DNA of 64,000 bases from Clostridium sp. E02. Lineage in GTDB: Bacteria; Bacillota; Clostridia; Lachnospirales; Lachnospiraceae. The translations under genes and the position numbers were made by a program. Of this stretch, positions 45,186 through 53,186 are shown piece after piece. Every line of letters starts with the position of its first letter. Positions within the stretch are counted from its first letter, which is position 1. The notes beneath the pieces were generated by a model. The model did no database searches. It was not told where the DNA came from and saw only the letters and a program-made list of their open reading frames with translations. The stretch covers positions 1 to 64,000 of the forward strand of contig NZ_RJLQ01000007.1 of NCBI RefSeq assembly GCF_003833015.1, read 5' to 3'.

Positions 45186-45616
45186 CCGTTTATCTTCTTT
45201 TTCATCGTCACAGCGGTTCCTTCATCTGGTGTGGATATTACTTCCACTTCATCCATAAATGCTTCCATAAAAGAAAATCCCATTCCAGATCGAGCCCCAT
45301 CCGGATCTGTGGTATACATCGGCTCCATCGCCAGTTTAATATCTGGGATTCCGATTCCTGTATCTTTTATGGTTATGATGATGTCCTGATGATCGACCCC
45401 TACTTCTAAATAGATGATTCCTCCATTTCCCTGATACCCATGGATGACTGCATTGGTTACAGCCTCCGACACGGCTGTCTTAACGTCATCCACCTCTTCT
45501 ATCGTTGGATTTAATCTCGCCATAAAAACAGCCACTGCCACTCTGGCAAATTCTTCATTCTTTGACAGGGCCTCCACTTCCATTTTCAGAATTTCTGGTT
45601 TATTCTGTTCTGACAT
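45182..45616 (-). CDS. spoIIAB: anti-sigma F factor SpoIIAB
   Basis: A GHKL kinase that binds SigF and phosphorylates SpoIIAA. EAVTNAVIHGYQG (N box) near 45, IKDTGIGIPD (G1) near 80 and GMGFSFME (G2) near 106 form the ATP site. The ATG at 45616 is chosen, with GAGGAGG 6 bases before it. 144 residues is typical. Translationally coupled to sigF. Confidence 0.97.
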   Translation of the reverse strand: MSEQNKPEILKMEVEALSKNEEFARVAVAVFMARLNPTIEEVDDVKTAVSEAVTNAVIHGYQGNGGIIYLEVGVDHQDIIITIKDTGIGIPDIKLAMEPMYTTDPDGARSGMGFSFMEAFMDEVEVISTPDEGTAVTMKKKING

Positions 45617-45626
45617 ACGTTCCTCC

Positions 45627-45968
45627 TCAACCTGTGACTGCTGCTTCCTTAGAGTCATATAATTTCATTAATTTTAAAATTCCTCCCATTTTTAAAATCC
45701 GGAGTGTGCGGGGTGTTACCCCATAAATTGTGACAATGCCTCCACTTAAGGCCATTTGTTTATAACGATTGAGTAATATCCCAATTCCCGAAGAATCCAT
45801 AAACCTGGTGTTTGAAAAATCAAATACAATCCGTTTAATATAGTTTTCCGAAAGAATAAGGTCCGTCTCATATTTAAGTCCGGAACATTTATGGTGATCT
45901 AGTTCTTCCGGCAAATGAACAATAAGAGCCTGTCCATCTGCTTCATATGTAAAGAATGGTTGATTCAT
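45627..45968 (-). CDS. spoIIAA: anti-anti-sigma factor SpoIIAA
   Basis: A STAS-domain switch protein that frees SigF by binding SpoIIAB. FMDSSGIGIL near residue 55 holds the regulatory phospho-serine. The 113-residue STAS fold is complete. The ATG at 45968 has GAGGAG 9 bases before it; a TTG two codons earlier is less likely. First gene of the sporulation operon. A sigma-H promoter is expected upstream, but I could not place one with confidence. Confidence 0.96.
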   Translation of the reverse strand: MNQPFFTYEADGQALIVHLPEELDHHKCSGLKYETDLILSENYIKRIVFDFSNTRFMDSSGIGILLNRYKQMALSGGIVTIYGVTPRTLRILKMGGILKLMKLYDSKEAAVTG

Positions 45969-46047
45969 ATGCAATACTCCTCCATTTCTTATTGTCTGAC
46001 CGCAATCCCTAAGAAGAGTGTTTCATTGCAGCAATTAATCCGGTTGA

Positions 46048-46089
46048 AGAAAAAAAGACACCACAAAAAGATTCCTCTTCTGTCGCGTC
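46048..46089 (-). terminator. terminator of the TPR gene
   Basis: On the minus strand a G-T-rich stem (46089-46076 with 46071-46057) with a short loop is followed by a long T run. It separates the TPR gene from the spoIIA operon. Confidence 0.7.
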
Positions 46090-46108
46090 TTTTTTCGATA
46101 TCTGCTAC

Positions 46109-47425
46109 CTAAAAACCTCGTTCTGATTTTGCCTTCGCAGATAACTCTTCATCTTTGCTGTTATTTATGATATCAGAAAACAGTCCATTGGCCTGATCTT
46201 TCTGATCCAATCCTTTGTATATGACAGCGGACTTAAATTTCGCCTCCCAGCTGTCAGGTTTTAACTCAATGCATTTGGCATAATATGTAAGTGCTGTTTG
46301 TTGGTCTCCCGAAGACACTGCTTTGTCTCCCAATCCCTCCAAAATGGGGCACCCCTTTTCCGTCATATCTTTCTTAATCTCTACTATAATTGCCTGTACA
46401 TCTGTGGAAGCAATTAGATCTGGGTTTAAAACGGCATATATCTTAACTGCAGATGTAAATTCATCTTTTTTATATGCCTGCAAAATTCCAATCACAGCCT
46501 GATATTGGGCAAGTATACTGTCAGAATCATTCGTCATGGATGCAAGAGATTCTTCGGCTTTGCTCTTATCTGCCATCAATGTCTCTATCTGATCTGATAA
46601 GCTATCCACCTTTTGATTGGACTGACTTAATTCTTCGCTGTATTTTAACATCTCTTTGTTATGCTTTACATTGATGGATTTGGTGATTGCTGGCATAACC
46701 CAGAAAAACACAACTGCAGCACCAAGTAAAAGCCCGGCCAAAATATTAAGAACTGCCTGATCTCTGGTGTTTTCCTTATAACTCGGCGGTATAATCACAT
46801 CATCATCTTCCATCTGCCTATGGGAGATCACACTCTTAAGTTTTCTTTTTTCCGGTTCCCGCTCTGTTTTCACATTTACACCGAATTTTTTCACCAAAGT
46901 CTTATAATACAGTGCTATTTTATGGTTCCGGTCAATCTGCAGCACCCTACTTATGGATTTCCCGGCTTTTTGATACTCTTCCCTACCCATACACAAAAGT
47001 GCAAACAATAACTGGGCTTTTAGATAGTTGGGCTTACTTTCTATTACTTTATTCAGCTGTAAAATGGCGAGATCTTCACTGCCACTCTGGCAATAAATCA
47101 ATGCCTGATTAAACCGGCGAATTGTTTTACGTTCTAAATCCATGGTCCCTTTTTTCCGTTGTATCTCACCTAAGTAATCGTCTGCCCGGTTATCCTGGGC
47201 TTGCAAATTCATGCTAATTACCCACTGAACTAGTGCATCTCCCACTTCTCCGATTTCGTAGTAAATAAGTCCCAATAAATTTCTGGCATCTGTCATATAT
47301 TTGTTAAAATGCAGACTTTTTTTCAGACTTTCTGCTGCTCCTGAAAGATCTCTGAGCCTTGCCTGTTCCAGGCCTTTGTTATAATAGCTATTTGCTATTA
47401 CGCGGGTTTTTCTTTGATAATCCAT
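46109..47425 (-). CDS. membrane-anchored tetratricopeptide-repeat protein
   Basis: Probably a scaffold protein; no enzyme motif. The N-terminal ~190 residues hold four or five TPR units, for example ESLKKSLHFNKYMTDARNLLG and QLNKVIESKPNYLKAQLLF (cut at repeat borders). A single membrane helix lies about 228-250 (LNILAGLLLGAAVVFFWVM). A coiled coil (about 260-300) and more TPR units follow (QTALTYYAKCIELKPDSWEA near 390). A cytoplasmic N-terminus and an outside C-terminus are likely. It sits 11 bases after the 46-residue ORF and is probably cotranscribed with folC. Its partners are unknown. Confidence 0.82.
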   Translation of the reverse strand: MDYQRKTRVIANSYYNKGLEQARLRDLSGAAESLKKSLHFNKYMTDARNLLGLIYYEIGEVGDALVQWVISMNLQAQDNRADDYLGEIQRKKGTMDLERKTIRRFNQALIYCQSGSEDLAILQLNKVIESKPNYLKAQLLFALLCMGREEYQKAGKSISRVLQIDRNHKIALYYKTLVKKFGVNVKTEREPEKRKLKSVISHRQMEDDDVIIPPSYKENTRDQAVLNILAGLLLGAAVVFFWVMPAITKSINVKHNKEMLKYSEELSQSNQKVDSLSDQIETLMADKSKAEESLASMTNDSDSILAQYQAVIGILQAYKKDEFTSAVKIYAVLNPDLIASTDVQAIIVEIKKDMTEKGCPILEGLGDKAVSSGDQQTALTYYAKCIELKPDSWEAKFKSAVIYKGLDQKDQANGLFSDIINNSKDEELSAKAKSERGF

Positions 47426-47436
47426 ATAGCAACCGC

Positions 47437-47577
47437 CTATTCTTTGCTGACTTCTTTGATTAAATCCATCATCAGATCATTCATATCGGTTAAATCACTT
47501 CTGACAATGGCATCTTCTACGGCATCCACCTCAAGGCTCGGCCTATATTTATCAATCTCAGCTTCAAAATCAATCAT
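47437..47577 (-). CDS. 46-residue acidic protein between folC and the TPR gene
   Basis: A short ORF beginning MIDFEAEIDKYRPSLEVDAV, acidic, predicted mostly helical, without cysteine or membrane segments. AGGAGG stands 7 bases before its ATG, the best ribosome site in this operon. The ATG overlaps the last codons of folC in another frame, and the stop lies 11 bases before the TPR gene's ATG. This packing supports a real gene. Function unknown. Confidence 0.72.
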   Translation of the reverse strand: MIDFEAEIDKYRPSLEVDAVEDAIVRSDLTDMNDLMMDLIKEVSKE

Positions 47578-48895
47578 AACCATTCCTCCTTAATACTGCT
47601 TTTATCTCCCCGATTAAATAAAGGGATCCGACACAAAATAGCAAATGTCCTTCATCCAGATTACGAAGCATAGATAAAAATGCTTCTTCTACCTCCTCAA
47701 ATCTTTCAACCTCACACTCGTGGGGGGCTTCAAACTCTTCGAACAAAATTCCTGTCTTAAGTCCTCTCTCAGAACTTATATGAGCAACTGCAGCTAAATC
47801 AAGAGGTAGCAATCTGGTGATTTTGTGGATCATCTTATGGTGGTCTTTCCCAATAACGGCTGAAAATAATACAAATGCACGTTTCTTTCTCCTCATGCAC
47901 AAATCCGCAGCTGTCTTTATAAACGCTTCAATCCCTCCTGGATTATGTGCCCCATCTAAGAATACTCCTGGCAACACTTCTTCCATTCTACCTGGCCAGT
48001 GCATGCTGGCATAACCACTTATCAGCCATTGGTTAAAAACTTCTGGATTTTCATTCTCAAAAAGCCCAGATACCTCCAATGCCCGAAGTGCCAAAAGTCC
48101 ATTCCTTACCTGATAATCTGCAGGAGATGGAATAAACAGGGAAACAAAGTCCCCCTCTTTCTTTTGCAAAGAGGCATGAATCCCCGTTTCATTTATATTG
48201 TTAATGGTGTATGCATGCCTGTCCATGGAATAGCAAGGCGAATGGAGTTTACTTGCTCTGTCTTTTATAACAGAAACAGCTTTCTGATCATTTCCATCAT
48301 ATACAACCGGAACCCCTTCTTTTATGATTCCTGCTTTTTCCATTGCTATCTTTTCTATGGTATCACCAAGAATTTCCGTATGGTCTAGACTAATGGAAGT
48401 AATTACAGCCACCATGGGATTTCGAATTACATTCGTAGTATCCAATCTTCCTCCCATACCGGTTTCTAAAATCACAACCTCCATCTTCTCTTTCTGAAAC
48501 ATTGAAAGAGCCATATAAAACAAAAACTCAAAATAAGATGGGTGGTTATACCCTTTGTCCATCATTTTCTCTACAAGTACCCGAACTGTACTAAAACTAT
48601 CTAAAAACACGTTCCAAGACGTTTTCTCTCCCTGAATCATAAAACGTTCTCTAATCTCCAGCAAATGTGGGGATGTAAAAGTTCCCACTCTATACCCCGC
48701 CTTTAGAAGTACGGATTGAAGAAACGCACAGACGGATCCTTTGCCATTGGTTCCGGCAACATGAATAATCTTCATCCCCTCATCCGGTTCCCCCATCTCT
48801 TTTAGAAAGATGCGAATATCCTCCAGAGAATTTTTCTTTCTGGTCCACATAGGTATCTGACTCAGATAATCTACAGCCGCTTCCTTCACTGTCAT
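47570..48895 (-). CDS. folC: folylpolyglutamate synthase / dihydrofolate synthase
   Basis: Adds glutamate to folates using ATP. The Mur-ligase-type P-loop is HVAGTNGKGSVCAFLQ near residue 46. SLDHTEILGDTIEKIA near 172 and the DGAHNPGG motif near 315 are family signatures. Length 441 is normal. The ribosome site is weak. A promoter (48955-48982) lies about 60 bases upstream. First gene of the folC, 46-residue protein, TPR run. Confidence 0.95.
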   Translation of the reverse strand: MTVKEAAVDYLSQIPMWTRKKNSLEDIRIFLKEMGEPDEGMKIIHVAGTNGKGSVCAFLQSVLLKAGYRVGTFTSPHLLEIRERFMIQGEKTSWNVFLDSFSTVRVLVEKMMDKGYNHPSYFEFLFYMALSMFQKEKMEVVILETGMGGRLDTTNVIRNPMVAVITSISLDHTEILGDTIEKIAMEKAGIIKEGVPVVYDGNDQKAVSVIKDRASKLHSPCYSMDRHAYTINNINETGIHASLQKKEGDFVSLFIPSPADYQVRNGLLALRALEVSGLFENENPEVFNQWLISGYASMHWPGRMEEVLPGVFLDGAHNPGGIEAFIKTAADLCMRRKKRAFVLFSAVIGKDHHKMIHKITRLLPLDLAAVAHISSERGLKTGILFEEFEAPHECEVERFEEVEEAFLSMLRNLDEGHLLFCVGSLYLIGEIKAVLRRNGYD

Positions 48896-48954
48896 CTAAA
48901 AGTACCAACTTCCATCCTAACATTTATTCGAAGTCTTACAAACTTCCTCAATTT

Positions 48955-48982
48955 ATTATAATATAAGTCTGCTAATATGCAA
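48955..48982 (-). promoter_or_regulatory. sigma-A promoter for folC
   Basis: Minus-strand TTGCAT (48982-48977) and TATAAT (48960-48955) are 16 bases apart. Confidence 0.7.
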
Positions 48983-49044
48983 CCCATTTCTTTCGCAAAA
49001 AATCCTTAAATTCTACAAACCTCTGATTTTTTGTCCTTTTTATA

Positions 49045-49154
49045 CAAAAAAAGAGTACAATCCCAGAATTTATTCTTAATTATCCCTTCGTCGTGTACTC
49101 TCTGTATGTCTGTATCTTTTATCGTTATGGATCTCCTTTTCATTTTTAACTGTT
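49045..49154 (-). ncRNA. candidate small RNA or leader, ~110 nt
   Basis: A promoter at 49188-49161 drives a short minus-strand unit that ends in an AGAGTACA/TGTACTCT stem (49101-49094 with 49059-49052) followed by seven T. It contains a strong AAGGAGA, but no ATG, GTG or TTG follows at normal distance, only ATA codons leading an open frame of about 28 codons. folC has its own promoter downstream. It may be a small RNA or encode a tiny peptide. The rest of 48896-49300 holds only the folC and DUF1836 promoters. Confidence 0.5.
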
Positions 49155-49160
49155 AATTCT

Positions 49161-49188
49161 AGATTAACATACATTCTAAAAATGTCAA
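49161..49188 (-). promoter_or_regulatory. promoter of the candidate small RNA
   Basis: Minus-strand TTGACA (49188-49183) and TAATCT (49166-49161) are 16 bases apart. Confidence 0.65.
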
Positions 49189-49214
49189 GAAACTGTTTTA
49201 TAAGGTTTTTCCTC

Positions 49215-49243
49215 TTGTCATCTGGTATTGAATACTATATAAT
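49215..49243 (+). promoter_or_regulatory. sigma-A promoter for the DUF1836 gene
   Basis: TTGTCA at 49215-49220 and TATAAT at 49238-49243 are 17 bases apart. Confidence 0.8.
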
Positions 49244-49300
49244 ATGATGAAGGGATTTATTAATCCTAGTGTTTGCCATGCTGCACAGAACGGAGGAACT

Positions 49301-49915
49301 ATGAAGACCAATGAAGAAAGAATGCAGGATGTCTTAAAGCATCTAGACCAATTAAACCATATCAAACCAGATACCATACCAAATATTGATCTATATATGG
49401 ACCAAGTCACTACGTTCATGGATGAACATTTAAAAAAGACGAAACGCTATCCGGAAGATAAAGTTCTTACAAAAACCATGATTAATAATTATGCGAAGAA
49501 CAATCTGCTCCCTGCTCCCGTGAAAAAGAAGTATGCCAAAGAACATATGGTACTACTTATCTTTATATATTATTTTAAAAATCTAATATCCTTTCATGAT
49601 ATCGAGCAACTGTTCCGCCCACTGACCGAGAAACATTTTAGTTCTTCCAATGGTTTGCCCTTTGAAGAGATATACAGCGCAATTTTATCTCAGGAGGAAG
49701 AAGAATTAGAACATATAAAGGATGATATCATTCAAAAGTATCATCACTCTTCTAAAACATTTGAAGGAAAAGGGTTAGAGGATGGGGACCTTGAATATAT
49801 GCGCCTGTTTTCCTGGATCTGTGAACTTTCTTTTGATGTTTATTTAAAAAAACAGGTGATTGAACGGTTAATTGATGATCTTGGTGATACGGAGCCGACT
49901 AAAAAGAAAAAGTAA
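49301..49915 (+). CDS. DUF1836 domain-containing protein
   Basis: A Firmicutes family of unknown function with a helix-turn-helix-like N-terminal part. NIDLYMDQVTTFMDEHLKK (about 27-45) and LTKTMINNYAKNNLLPAPVKKKY (cut at family positions near 55-77) are the DUF1836 hallmarks and resemble a MerR-like DNA-binding region. The middle (KNLISFHDIEQLFRPL) is also conserved. 204 residues. The ATG at 49301 has CGGAGGA in front; an in-frame ATG just after the -10 is ruled out. Possibly a transcription regulator. Monocistronic. Confidence 0.85.
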   Translation: MKTNEERMQDVLKHLDQLNHIKPDTIPNIDLYMDQVTTFMDEHLKKTKRYPEDKVLTKTMINNYAKNNLLPAPVKKKYAKEHMVLLIFIYYFKNLISFHDIEQLFRPLTEKHFSSSNGLPFEEIYSAILSQEEEELEHIKDDIIQKYHHSSKTFEGKGLEDGDLEYMRLFSWICELSFDVYLKKQVIERLIDDLGDTEPTKKKK

Positions 49916-49936
49916 TGTCTTATTTTCTATAAGATA

Positions 49937-49980
49937 AAAAGCAGGAGACAGTACCTTCTACGGTATGTCCCCTGCTTTCT
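49937..49980. terminator. bidirectional terminator, DUF1836 / YerC-like
   Basis: AAAGCAGG (49938-49945) pairs with CCTGCTTT (49971-49978), with further partial pairing inside (GTACC/GGTA). It ends the two converging genes. Confidence 0.75.
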
Positions 49981-50279
49981 TATTCTTCTTTGCTATCATC
50001 TAATCGCTTAAATACCATATCATAGCCGTCGTTTCCATAATTTAAGGAACGATTAACCCGACTGATCGTTGCGGTAGACGCTCCTGTTTTTTCTGCTATC
50101 TCTAAATAGGTACGACCTTCTCTTAGCATTTTAGCCACCTCATACCTTTGAGATAAACTTAACAGTTCATTCACGGTACACACATCCTCGAAAAATGTAT
50201 AACAATCTTCTGGTGTCTTTAGAGTTAAAATGGCCTCAAACAGATGATCAACGGCATCTGTCTTAATTTTCTTATTCAT
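49980..50279 (-). CDS. YerC/YecD family TrpR-related regulator
   Basis: A small all-helical DNA-binding protein related to the Trp repressor. LTLKTPEDCYTFFEDVCT is the family start region, and YLEIAEKTGASTATISRVNRSL near 55-77 (cut at family positions) is the helix-turn-helix. RSLNYGNDGYDMVF is the conserved end. 99 residues. ATG at 50279 is chosen over a TTG 12 bases upstream. Target genes unknown. Confidence 0.9.
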   Translation of the reverse strand: MNKKIKTDAVDHLFEAILTLKTPEDCYTFFEDVCTVNELLSLSQRYEVAKMLREGRTYLEIAEKTGASTATISRVNRSLNYGNDGYDMVFKRLDDSKEE

Positions 50280-50359
50280 ATTATCGTTCAATCCCCTTTA
50301 TATTCCTTTGCTCTTATTGTAAGTTTAACATACTAAAGTTGTAAAGTCCACCCCTAGCA

Positions 50360-51172
50360 TCATTCGGAAAAAATAAACGTATCAATTACATGAGCAATGC
50401 CGTCTTCGTCATTGGAATGCGTCACAAAATCTGCCGCTTTCCGAACAGGCAAAACTGCATTTTCCATGGCAACGCCAAGACCTGCATACTTTATCATAGA
50501 TAAGTCATTATACCCATCTCCACAAGCAATCATCTCCTCCTTTGACATACCAAGCCTTAATAATAGCCGTTCAAGGCTTGACGCTTTGTCAATTCCTTTG
50601 GGAAGAATCTCAAGAAAAAACGGTTCTGACCGATAAACACTGTAATCTCGGCCTAATGAAGCCTTGACTTTGGGTTCTACCATAGCAAGATAGTCTCCCT
50701 CTTCTAACATTAAATACTTGACCACAGGAAACTGTACATAGTGTTCCATATCTGAAATCTCTTTAACTTTTAACTTATTAATGGAAGCTTCTTTCTGTAC
50801 ATATTCATCCGACGCATTCGGAGTGATGATCAAATCGTCTTCATAGGTCAGAATGTTAACCCCATACTCTTTCGCCATGTGAATAATTCTTTGATTCGAA
50901 GAAATCGGTAGTTCTTTCGCAAATATGGTCTCTCCGGTTCTGCAATCAATCATACGTCCCCCGTTAAAGGACAAAATATAGCCGCCTGATTCCTGAAGCT
51001 TCAGCTCCTTTGCCAGAGGCATGACTCCATAAGTAGGCCGTCCGGAAGCCAGAACGATCACACCGCCCTGCTGTTTAAACTTTAAAAGTGCCTCTTTGGT
51101 CCTGGGGGTGATCACCTTATCCCGATTGGTCAAAGTACCATCCAAGTCCAACACAATCATCCGATAGTTCAT
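50360..51172 (-). CDS. Cof-type HAD-IIB family phosphatase
   Basis: A cytoplasmic phosphatase, probably of sugar phosphates or flavin/PLP-type small molecules. Motif I is MIVLDLDGTLTNRD (nucleophile Asp near residue 8). Motif II is VLASGRPTYG near 40, followed by the IIB cap domain (about 85-190). Motif III/IV is ACGDGYNDLSMIKYAGLGVAMENA near 213-236 (cut at family positions). Length 270. AGGAGA precedes ATG. Substrate unknown. Confidence 0.93.
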   Translation of the reverse strand: MNYRMIVLDLDGTLTNRDKVITPRTKEALLKFKQQGGVIVLASGRPTYGVMPLAKELKLQESGGYILSFNGGRMIDCRTGETIFAKELPISSNQRIIHMAKEYGVNILTYEDDLIITPNASDEYVQKEASINKLKVKEISDMEHYVQFPVVKYLMLEEGDYLAMVEPKVKASLGRDYSVYRSEPFFLEILPKGIDKASSLERLLLRLGMSKEEMIACGDGYNDLSMIKYAGLGVAMENAVLPVRKAADFVTHSNDEDGIAHVIDTFIFSE

Positions 51173-51324
51173 TGCATATCTCCTGCTTTTGTAATTTTAC
51201 TATAGCAGTATAACATAGTTTAATTTCTTATTCCATCTTTTCAGAAAGATTTCTTTAAATAGGGTACCCCTATCGGCCTGCCTTCATATGATAACAGTAG
51301 TATGAAAAATGGAGGGAGAATTCT

Positions 51325-51465
51325 ATGAAAAAGACACTTGCCTTAATCCTTGCCGCATTTATGCTGTCCTTCTCCCTAACCGCCTGCAGGTCAAAAGCCA
51401 GAAAGCAAATCCAACCACTTTTTTACCATGTTATTGAACAGTCAATGATTTGTGATTTTTCTTAA
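51325..51465 (+). pseudogene. truncated lipoprotein (substrate-binding-protein signal peptide remnant)
   Basis: A 46-codon frame behind GGAGGGAG. It starts MKKTLALILAAFMLSF and reaches a lipobox LTACRS, like the exported front of an ABC substrate-binding lipoprotein, then becomes unrelated sequence (KQIQPLFYHVIEQ) and stops. The next gene encodes a full-length substrate-binding lipoprotein, so this may be the stump of a neighbouring copy after deletion. It could instead be a small lipopeptide. Confidence 0.55.
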
Positions 51466-51489
51466 GACAAGGTACCTTCCCGTAATCTT

Positions 51490-51509
51490 TTAATACTATG
51501 TAGTATTAA
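51490..51509 (+). promoter_or_regulatory. 20-bp palindrome before the substrate-binding gene
   Basis: TTAATACTA (51490-51498) and TAGTATTAA (51501-51509) are perfect inverted copies around TG, ending 10 bases before AAAGGAGG. It could be an operator or an mRNA hairpin. Confidence 0.45.
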
Positions 51510-51529
51510 GATTTCCAAAGGAGGATTTT

Positions 51530-52537
51530 ATGAGAAAAGCCTATCACTTTTTTCTGACCGCTATAATGACCGGTGTTTTCATCTTAAGTTTAACCGCCTG
51601 CTCATCCAAGGCAAAAAACTCTGATATGACTTCGGTCACTTTAAATGAAGTCGCTCATTCCATCTTCTACGCACCCCAATACGCAGCCATTGAATTGGGT
51701 TATTTTAAGGATGAAGGGATTGATTTAACTCTGGTTAACGGAGCGGGCGCTGACAAGGTTATGACCGCACTCATATCTGGAGATGCCGACATTGGATTTA
51801 TGGGGTCAGAAGCTAGTATCTACACGTATGCAAACGGATCGGAAGATTACGCTGTTAATTTTGCACAATTAACACAACGAGCAGGGAACTTCTTGGTTGG
51901 AAGACAAAAAGAAAATGATTTTAAATGGGATAATTTAAAAGAGAAAAAGATACTGGGAGGCAGAGCTGGAGGAATGCCAGAAATGGTTTTTGAATACATC
52001 TTAAAGAAACATGGTATTGATCCCGCTGTGGATGTTAACATCGATCAAAGTATTAATTTCGGACTTACAGCGGCTGCTTTTACTAGTAACGATGCCGATT
52101 ATACGGTTGAATTTGAACCGTTTGCATCGGGGCTGGAAAACGAAGGCAACGGATATGTAGTTGCATCCTTAGGCGTTGATTCTGGCTATGTTCCTTACAC
52201 TGCCTACAGTGTAAAGAAAAGCTATTTGGAAAAAAATCCAGAAACCGTTCAGAAATTTACCAATGCCATTCAAAAAGGACTGAAATATGTGAATTCTCAT
52301 TCTCCAGAGGAAATTGCAAAAGTTATTAAGCCCCAGTTCAAAGAATCAGATGTGGAGAATATAACAGCAATTGTAAACCGTTACAAAGAACAGGACACTT
52401 GGAAAGAGGATACGATTTTTAAAAAAGACAGTTTTGAACTCTTGCAAAATATTCTAGTGGAATCCGGAGAACTAAGTAAACGGGTTCCTTATGAAACTTT
52501 AGTGACGACTTCTTTTTCCGAAAAAGCAGCCAAGTAA
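51530..52537 (+). CDS. ABC transporter substrate-binding lipoprotein (NMT1/SsuA-like)
   Basis: A lipid-anchored binding protein of the nitrate/sulfonate/thiamine-precursor (NMT1/THI5, SsuA) family. Signal peptide MRKAYHFFLTAIMTGVFIL, lipobox LTAC with Cys near 25. The mature part starts VTLNEVAHSIFYAPQYAAIELGYF (cut at family positions near 36-59), as this family does, followed by GADKVMTALISGDADIGFMG. Length 335. No permease or ATPase gene is adjacent, so it must work with transporter parts elsewhere or have another role. Ligand unknown; pyrimidine or aromatic sulfonate are options. AAAGGAGG precedes ATG. Confidence 0.88.
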   Translation: MRKAYHFFLTAIMTGVFILSLTACSSKAKNSDMTSVTLNEVAHSIFYAPQYAAIELGYFKDEGIDLTLVNGAGADKVMTALISGDADIGFMGSEASIYTYANGSEDYAVNFAQLTQRAGNFLVGRQKENDFKWDNLKEKKILGGRAGGMPEMVFEYILKKHGIDPAVDVNIDQSINFGLTAAAFTSNDADYTVEFEPFASGLENEGNGYVVASLGVDSGYVPYTAYSVKKSYLEKNPETVQKFTNAIQKGLKYVNSHSPEEIAKVIKPQFKESDVENITAIVNRYKEQDTWKEDTIFKKDSFELLQNILVESGELSKRVPYETLVTTSFSEKAAK

Positions 52538-52553
52538 GTACATGTTATCATTG

Positions 52554-52592
52554 GCAGGGTCGTAGACACTTGTGGCCCTGCTCAAAGATTTT
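52554..52592 (+). terminator. weak terminator after the substrate-binding gene
   Basis: GCAGGG (52554-52559) pairs with CCCTGC (52576-52581), and a T-rich stretch starts about 8 bases later. Readthrough into the DUF6512 gene is likely. Confidence 0.4.
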
Positions 52593-52624
52593 ATTATTCT
52601 ATCTTACGTGGAAAGGAAATACAT

Positions 52625-53116
52625 ATGGACTTTTATAAAATTTTCTTTGGCATCCTATTTGTATTTATTGTTGGTACCCTTTTGCATTTTACTTATGAAT
52701 GGTCTGGAAATAATAGTATTGTTGGATATTTTTCACCTGTTAATGAATCTGTCTGGGAGCATATGAAAATGCTTTTCTTTCCCATGCTGGTATATGGCTT
52801 ATTTACATTAGGAACAACTAATGATTCCTGTAAGTCATCTGCGTTTAGTGCAAGTATATTGATTGGAACCTTTTTGATACCCATTATTTTTTATACCTAT
52901 ACAAATTTACTTGGTCGCAATTTCCTGATTCTTGACATCCTTACTTTTCTTATATCAATTATTATTGCCTTTATCTGCTATTACTTTTTTACGATTCATT
53001 GTACGTTTGGTAAATATGATAGGCCTTTATCTTTTGGCGTATTTTTGTTACTAATAGCATTTATTATATTTACGCATTTACCTCCAAAACGGTTTCCTAT
53101 TTTCCAAGAACCATAA
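52625..53116 (+). CDS. DUF6512 family membrane protein
   Basis: A small integral membrane protein of 163 residues with about five hydrophobic helices. HFTYEWSGNNSIVGYFSPVN (about 22-41) and NESVWEHMKMLFFPM are the conserved family motifs, with His and Glu that could bind a metal or substrate. The role of the family is unknown. An AAAGGAAA-type ribosome site precedes ATG. It lies 87 bases downstream of the substrate-binding lipoprotein on the same strand. Confidence 0.82.
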   Translation: MDFYKIFFGILFVFIVGTLLHFTYEWSGNNSIVGYFSPVNESVWEHMKMLFFPMLVYGLFTLGTTNDSCKSSAFSASILIGTFLIPIIFYTYTNLLGRNFLILDILTFLISIIIAFICYYFFTIHCTFGKYDRPLSFGVFLLLIAFIIFTHLPPKRFPIFQEP

Positions 53117-53129
53117 ATTTCTCCATATA

Positions 53130-53168
53130 AAAACGGAAGTAGACTATATTAAAAAGCCACTTCCGTTT
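53130..53168. terminator. bidirectional terminator, DUF6512 / GPH transporter
   Basis: AAACGGAAGT (53131-53140) pairs with ACTTCCGTTT (53159-53168). The flanks are A/T-rich on both sides. Confidence 0.75.
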
Positions 53169-53186
53169 GAATTTTGTAATAACGCT

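Noticed and set aside
45969-46108. Sigma-H promoter before spoIIAA
   Set aside because: An AGAGGAATC-like -35 can be read, but no GAAT-type -10 lies at the right distance.
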